A stretch of 64,000 bases of DNA from Paulownia fortunei (Eukaryota; Streptophyta; Magnoliopsida; Lamiales; Paulowniaceae). Positions 60,553-64,000 of this stretch are shown piece by piece. How positions within the stretch are numbered: position 1 is the stretch's first letter; the number at the start of each line of letters is the position of its first letter. The notes under the pieces are model-generated. The model worked only from the letters and a program-made list of their open reading frames with translations, had not been told where the DNA came from and made no database searches. Location: NCBI GenBank assembly GCA_019321725.1, contig CM033110.1, positions 9,975,278-10,039,277 on the forward strand, given 5' to 3'. The position numbers and the translations under genes are program-made.

Positions 60553-60573
60553 AGCACAAACATAATTTGTGCT
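60553..60573. repeat. Hairpin AGCACAAA/TTTGTGCT in MULE copy 2
   Basis: Eight-base arms around a 5-base loop, the counterpart of the 10,418-10,438 hairpin with matched changes in both arms. Confidence 0.65.
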
Positions 60574-61028
60574 TCTTTTTGGAGACTCAATCTATAATTG
60601 CACTTTTGTGTATATACTTAGCACTTGCTCAATTCACAGTGGATGAGTAACAATACCTTAAATATAGTATATATTGTTAAATTACCTAATTAAGAAGGTT
60701 GCTTGATTGCATATCGGGCCACCTACTATTAATAGGCCAATTTGAAGTAAATAATAAATTAAGCAGGTATATAGATTTATCAGTGTCTTATCAAACATAG
60801 CAAACAAGCCCCTATTTAAAAGCATCAAAAATTATTTTCCTATCCAAGTGAAACTTCAAGGACATAATTAATTTTTCTCATGAATAAATTACTAAAATAC
60901 TCTTTCGTTATTGGAAATTGAAGTCAAGATATGGTAAGAGCAATGACATTGAATAGTTTTAAAACTTTAGGCATGATTTTATGGCTGCTTTAAAACTTTA
61001 GGCTTGTGTGACATATGCAACACACCGT

Positions 61029-61128
61029 NNNNNNNNNNNNNNNNNNNNNNNNNNNNNNNNNNNNNNNNNNNNNNNNNNNNNNNNNNNNNNNNNNNNNNNN
61101 NNNNNNNNNNNNNNNNNNNNNNNNNNNN
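61029..61128. other. Assembly gap, 100 N
   Basis: Exactly 100 N. The left side is the outer end of MULE copy 2 and the right side starts inside a copia LTR. It mirrors gap 1, whose inner side is the same MULE sequence. Confidence 0.99.
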
Positions 61129-61849
61129 ATATAATTATGTGGGCTTTGATGGAATTAAATTAATTAATTAGGATCAAGTAACTGAATTTGGGCCCAATCA
61201 ATTACTTGGATTAATTATTGGATTTAATTAAGAGTCCAAACCCAATTTAAAGTGGCCTATTAGGAGAGGCCTGCAAGAGTTGTTGGAAAAGATGGAGTTC
61301 TAAGAGTTACTTGGAATAATCTGATAGGATTAGATAAAATATCTCCAAGTATCTTTGGAAAATATAAGATATAGAGTTGGAGAAAAATCCTCCAACTTTC
61401 TTCCGATTCCTCATTCCCTCTTCTTTCTTCAATCAAATGTTCCATCTTTTGATTGAATATAGTATTCAATTCTTATTATTAGCAGTTAGTTTAAGAATTG
61501 ATACTCAATTGAATCACTCCAAACCTAGATTAGTGAAGGAATTATAATCGTTAGTGAGATTCTAATTATGTGTTCCTGCCCGAAGTATGGACTTTGATAG
61601 AGGGTAGACGTCTAGATCCCTCTAAACCAGTTTTAGTAAGAAGGGCTAGCAACTCATTGTTCTACCTCTTCTACAACTGGAGTGCTTATGGTATAAATCG
61701 AAACCTTCTTTATCATTTTGGTTAGCTAATTGAAAAATGCAAAATCGATAATCACATCGAACAAAGATGTTGCCATAATTGATATAGCATGTTTTTATTT
61801 AATTTTTAAATTTTCATTGCGCACACCCTACGGTTAAGTAAACCCAATA
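61129..61849 (+). repeat. Copia-type LTR, 3' part
   Basis: The sequence follows the same plan as family A and B LTRs: TATA-like aaaatataagatatag near 61,358, agagggtagacgtctagatccc near 61,600, tacaactggagtgc near 61,672, then ttcattgcgcacaccc and an end reading aacccaata at 61,849. It is too diverged to be family A or B. The 5' part is in the gap. The following bases contain tggtatctt near 61,882, which may be a degraded primer site. Confidence 0.6.
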
Positions 61850-61989
61850 GAATGGTTCACAAACTTACATATTGGATTAGTGGTATCTTATGATCAACTA
61901 GTGCAAAAGTTTATTTTCCATTTCGCTAGCAAGAAGAAAATGAAAAGATCATAATTTATTTGTTCACAATAAGAAGAGAATCTTAAATA

Positions 61990-62530
61990 TCAATCTCAAA
62001 GTAGATCACGAGATTGAGATTGCCAGGTTCAAAATAAAGGTAAGAGACACCTAGGACTAAATTCTCCAAGGGATGAACAAGTCTGTGAAAATCTTCCTTC
62101 AAGGGGAGTGATATAAATGATTACGAGAGGCCCAACTTTTAGAGACTCTCAGAATGCTAGGATAAGATATGTTTGGAGTTTGAAGATGGAAGAGAGCTGA
62201 GGTCATCAAATTATGAACACATAAATTGTGACCTTTAGGGGTTTGTTCCTCAATGCAACAACCCCATGGTCATCACCATGCACATTGCTAATTTCATAGC
62301 CCAAAAAATGTTGGTGGATAATAAGAGCTCTGCATATGTAATATTCCTATATGTATTGAGGAGGATGGAACTCAATGTCACAACCATACACTTGGTAAAT
62401 GCCTAGTTAACTGGGTTTGGATGAAGTGAGGTAGTTTTCTTAGGAACCATTAACCTCCTGACTCCATTGGGAACTGAACCACATCAAAAGAATATCATGT
62501 TAAGTATTAGATAATAGATGCACCATTTAT
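61990..62530 (+). pseudogene. Tat/Ogre-like gypsy gag-protease remnant
   Basis: A plus-strand stretch with broken frames that reads like the protease region of Tat/Ogre-type Ty3/gypsy elements. The RGPTxRDSQNAR block lies near 62,120-62,160. It is followed by a NNPMVITMHIANF block near 62,259-62,300, MLVDNKSSAYVIFL near 62,308-62,350 (DNKSS where the active site normally has DNGSS, so catalysis is lost) and LGTINLLTPLGTEP near 62,440-62,480. No intact frame exists. It sits between two LTR ends of unrelated copia families, so it is a fragment. Confidence 0.65.
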
Positions 62531-62546
62531 AATGTGATCTTAGGGC

Positions 62547-64000
62547 TGTTGGGTTTGCGTGGTCTCGAGAAACGTAAACAAAGCAAAATTTAATTTTTTT
62601 CAAAAATATGAAAAAACCATTACATCATATGTAAATAAAATGAATCCCAAAACCCATTTGCGATTACTCAGTTATGTGTTTTCTAACATCTAGTATAGGG
62701 AGGTTTCAAAAACTTTTATCTGATTTGCTATCGATTGAAGAAGATGAGTGCAATGATTCAAATCGTTCTCTCCATAAACAATTCCGAGCTTGATCCAAAC
62801 CCCTTCCATTATAAAGATTTCTTAAAGTCCCAAGTGTTACCCTTCTAAGCATATCCCAACCTCGAAAGCCCACTCGTAGTCGTTGCTAGTAGGATCTCAA
62901 GTAGATAATTCTAACCTAGGAATTGGTTTTAATTGTTTGGAACAATAATAACAAGTGTTTTAGGTGTTTATTTGATTCTATATTCAACACATGGAACTAA
63001 GAATCAAAATAATATAGAGTAGGGAAGAAGGGCGATTTTGGTGGAGAAAGAAAGGGCCAATTTTTTTTGCTTGAAGAAATAATTTACTTCATCAAGAGGG
63101 AGGGTTGGAGCACGAAATTTGTAGCCATGAATGCTTAAATTTTTTTTCCAAGAAGTAGAGAATCAATCCTCTAATTTTTGGCCCAAAGGGATATAAATAT
63201 CCTCTCCAAATTCCATCTATATAGAATCCTTTCCTTATCCAACTTTCTTGTGTTCACACAAGGTAAGTCTTATCTTACAAGAATACTTATTTAACTCTTC
63301 TTATGTTTACACATGTTCTCACAAGTTATCTCTCCTTATCATATAAGGATATTTTATCCCTCCAAGATAAGTCTTCCAAAGCAAGTAAAAGACTTCAACC
63401 TTAATTTAATTAGGAATTAAATCTCTATTTAATTTCTAACGAGCTTCCTATATGCCCACACCTACTAGACTCAATTAATTAATTAGGTGCAACTATTAAA
63501 TAAGCCTAATATAATTAATTAATCCAGTCAATTAATTTTTTATTCCAACATGGGCTATCTAATCTAATTAGGCTAATTAATTAATTTAATTAATTCAATA
63601 CTTGAATTAATTAAGCCCCTATTTAGTGAATCACATTAATTAAATTAATTAGCTCTTGGCTAATTCTTAAGCAAGAAGTGGACTTGTTCAAGTTTTTGTG
63701 TGACCCTTTAGGTTTACCTATAGCCTAGTGGTGGGCTCACAATTCTTGTGACTTTCTTGAATAATTAGAACTATAATTGTTCTGACCAATTAATCTAATT
63801 AATTAATCCTCTTGGAATTAATCCATTAATTCTAAAAACCTCATCAATCCTGGTTAGCGTCTAGCACCACGCCATGAAGACCTTGACATAGGTGAAAAGA
63901 TAAATCTTTCTAATTATGAATATCGTACAAGTCCAGTCCTTTCATGAACTAATCTCTCGATTGAGCCTATGACACAGATTATTAGTTGAAACCCTAATAA
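62547..64000 (-). repeat. Copia family B LTR, partial (runs off window)
   Basis: Starts tgttgggtttgcgtgg, the reverse complement of the family-B LTR end (compare 32,915-32,944), and follows that LTR in inverted orientation to the window edge. Landmarks include the aataattaattaatccagtc and gtgggctcac blocks. No primer site like that of family A lies just outside 62,547 (flank tcttaggg), so it may be a solo LTR or a different priming type. Confidence 0.7.

Larger units (their letters stand above)
45911..61028 (-). mobile_element. MULE-PMD copy 2 (inverted, truncated, split by copia A1)
   Basis: Reverse-oriented relative of 9,977-14,126. Parts: 45,911-48,970 (transposase fragment and AT repeats) and 58,894-61,028 (5' region), separated by copia A1. 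The transposase and PMD 3' of 45,911 are missing, so copy 2 lacks the catalytic core. It continues 10 bases or so further outward than copy 1 before meeting its own gap. A sample of 64 bases (46,300-46,360 against 13,681-13,744) shows about 5 differences. It carries a tandem triplication absent from copy 1. Confidence 0.8.

Noticed and set aside
59511..60597. Repeated small frames on both strands with runs of phenylalanine or lysine.
   Set aside because: They are by-products of the 458-bp triplication and its poly-T and purine runs.
9977..61018. A giant palindrome or inverted duplication of the whole 51-kb region.
   Set aside because: Only the MULE parts are inverted copies. The sequence between (A2, gene-like stretch, gypsy 2, hAT) is not mirrored, and MULE copies differ by several percent.

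Overview
This window reads as flowering-plant nuclear DNA, probably a eudicot. It is very AT-rich and made almost entirely of transposable elements in different states of decay, nested in one another. The repeat families are plant-type: Ty1/copia elements with LTRs of about 2.2 kb and an initiator-tRNA-Met primer site, chromodomain Ty3/gypsy elements, a Mutator-like element (MULE) carrying a plant mobile domain (PMD), a hAT fragment and a MITE. I see no bacterial, phage or organellar genes, no tRNA or rRNA gene and no CRISPR array. Two 100-base runs of N (9,877-9,976 and 61,029-61,128) are assembly gaps that split the window into three contigs.

Layout. 1-927: unassigned LTR-like sequence. 928-3,134: old copia remnant (minus strand), broken by a gypsy element (3,135-9,876, minus) that runs into gap 1. 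9,977-18,380: MULE copy 1, holding a degenerate transposase (13,147-15,420) followed by a PMD region (15,860-18,380). 18,715-27,681: copia A2 (minus strand, TSD TATAT), decayed and carrying a 935-bp deletion. 27,885-28,720: the only stretch that resembles a host gene, possibly a broken one. 29,289-29,622: MITE. 30,009-34,165: probable old LTR interrupted by a solo LTR of copia family B (30,797-32,944, TSD GTGGA). 34,165-38,462: decayed copia of another lineage on the plus strand. 38,463-39,843: 5' part of a hAT element, cut by a second gypsy (39,844-45,690, minus) whose LTR is itself interrupted by a solo LTR of copia family A (42,327-44,540, TSD CATAT). 45,911-61,028: MULE copy 2, inverted relative to copy 1, truncated inside the transposase and split by the youngest insertion, copia A1 (48,971-58,893, minus), which has two nearly identical LTRs and gag-pol broken only by two small frameshifts. 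61,129-64,000: copia LTR pieces around a decayed Tat/Ogre-like gypsy protease region.

The order of events can be partly read from nesting. The gypsy elements went into copia and hAT sequence, the MULE copies diverged, copy 2 gained a roughly 458-bp triplication, and copia A1 then inserted into copy 2. Copy 1 still shows the empty target for A1, and gypsy 1 shows the empty target for the solo family-A LTR. No element looks autonomous as it stands: A1 is closest, but its gag-pol frame is broken twice.

The signals most worth a second look are: the contig between the gaps being bounded by inverted MULE copies, so its orientation may be undetermined; the recent triplication of a hairpin-bearing MULE segment; paired imperfect palindromes near the MULE end; and a GC-rich island in the copia 5' leader.
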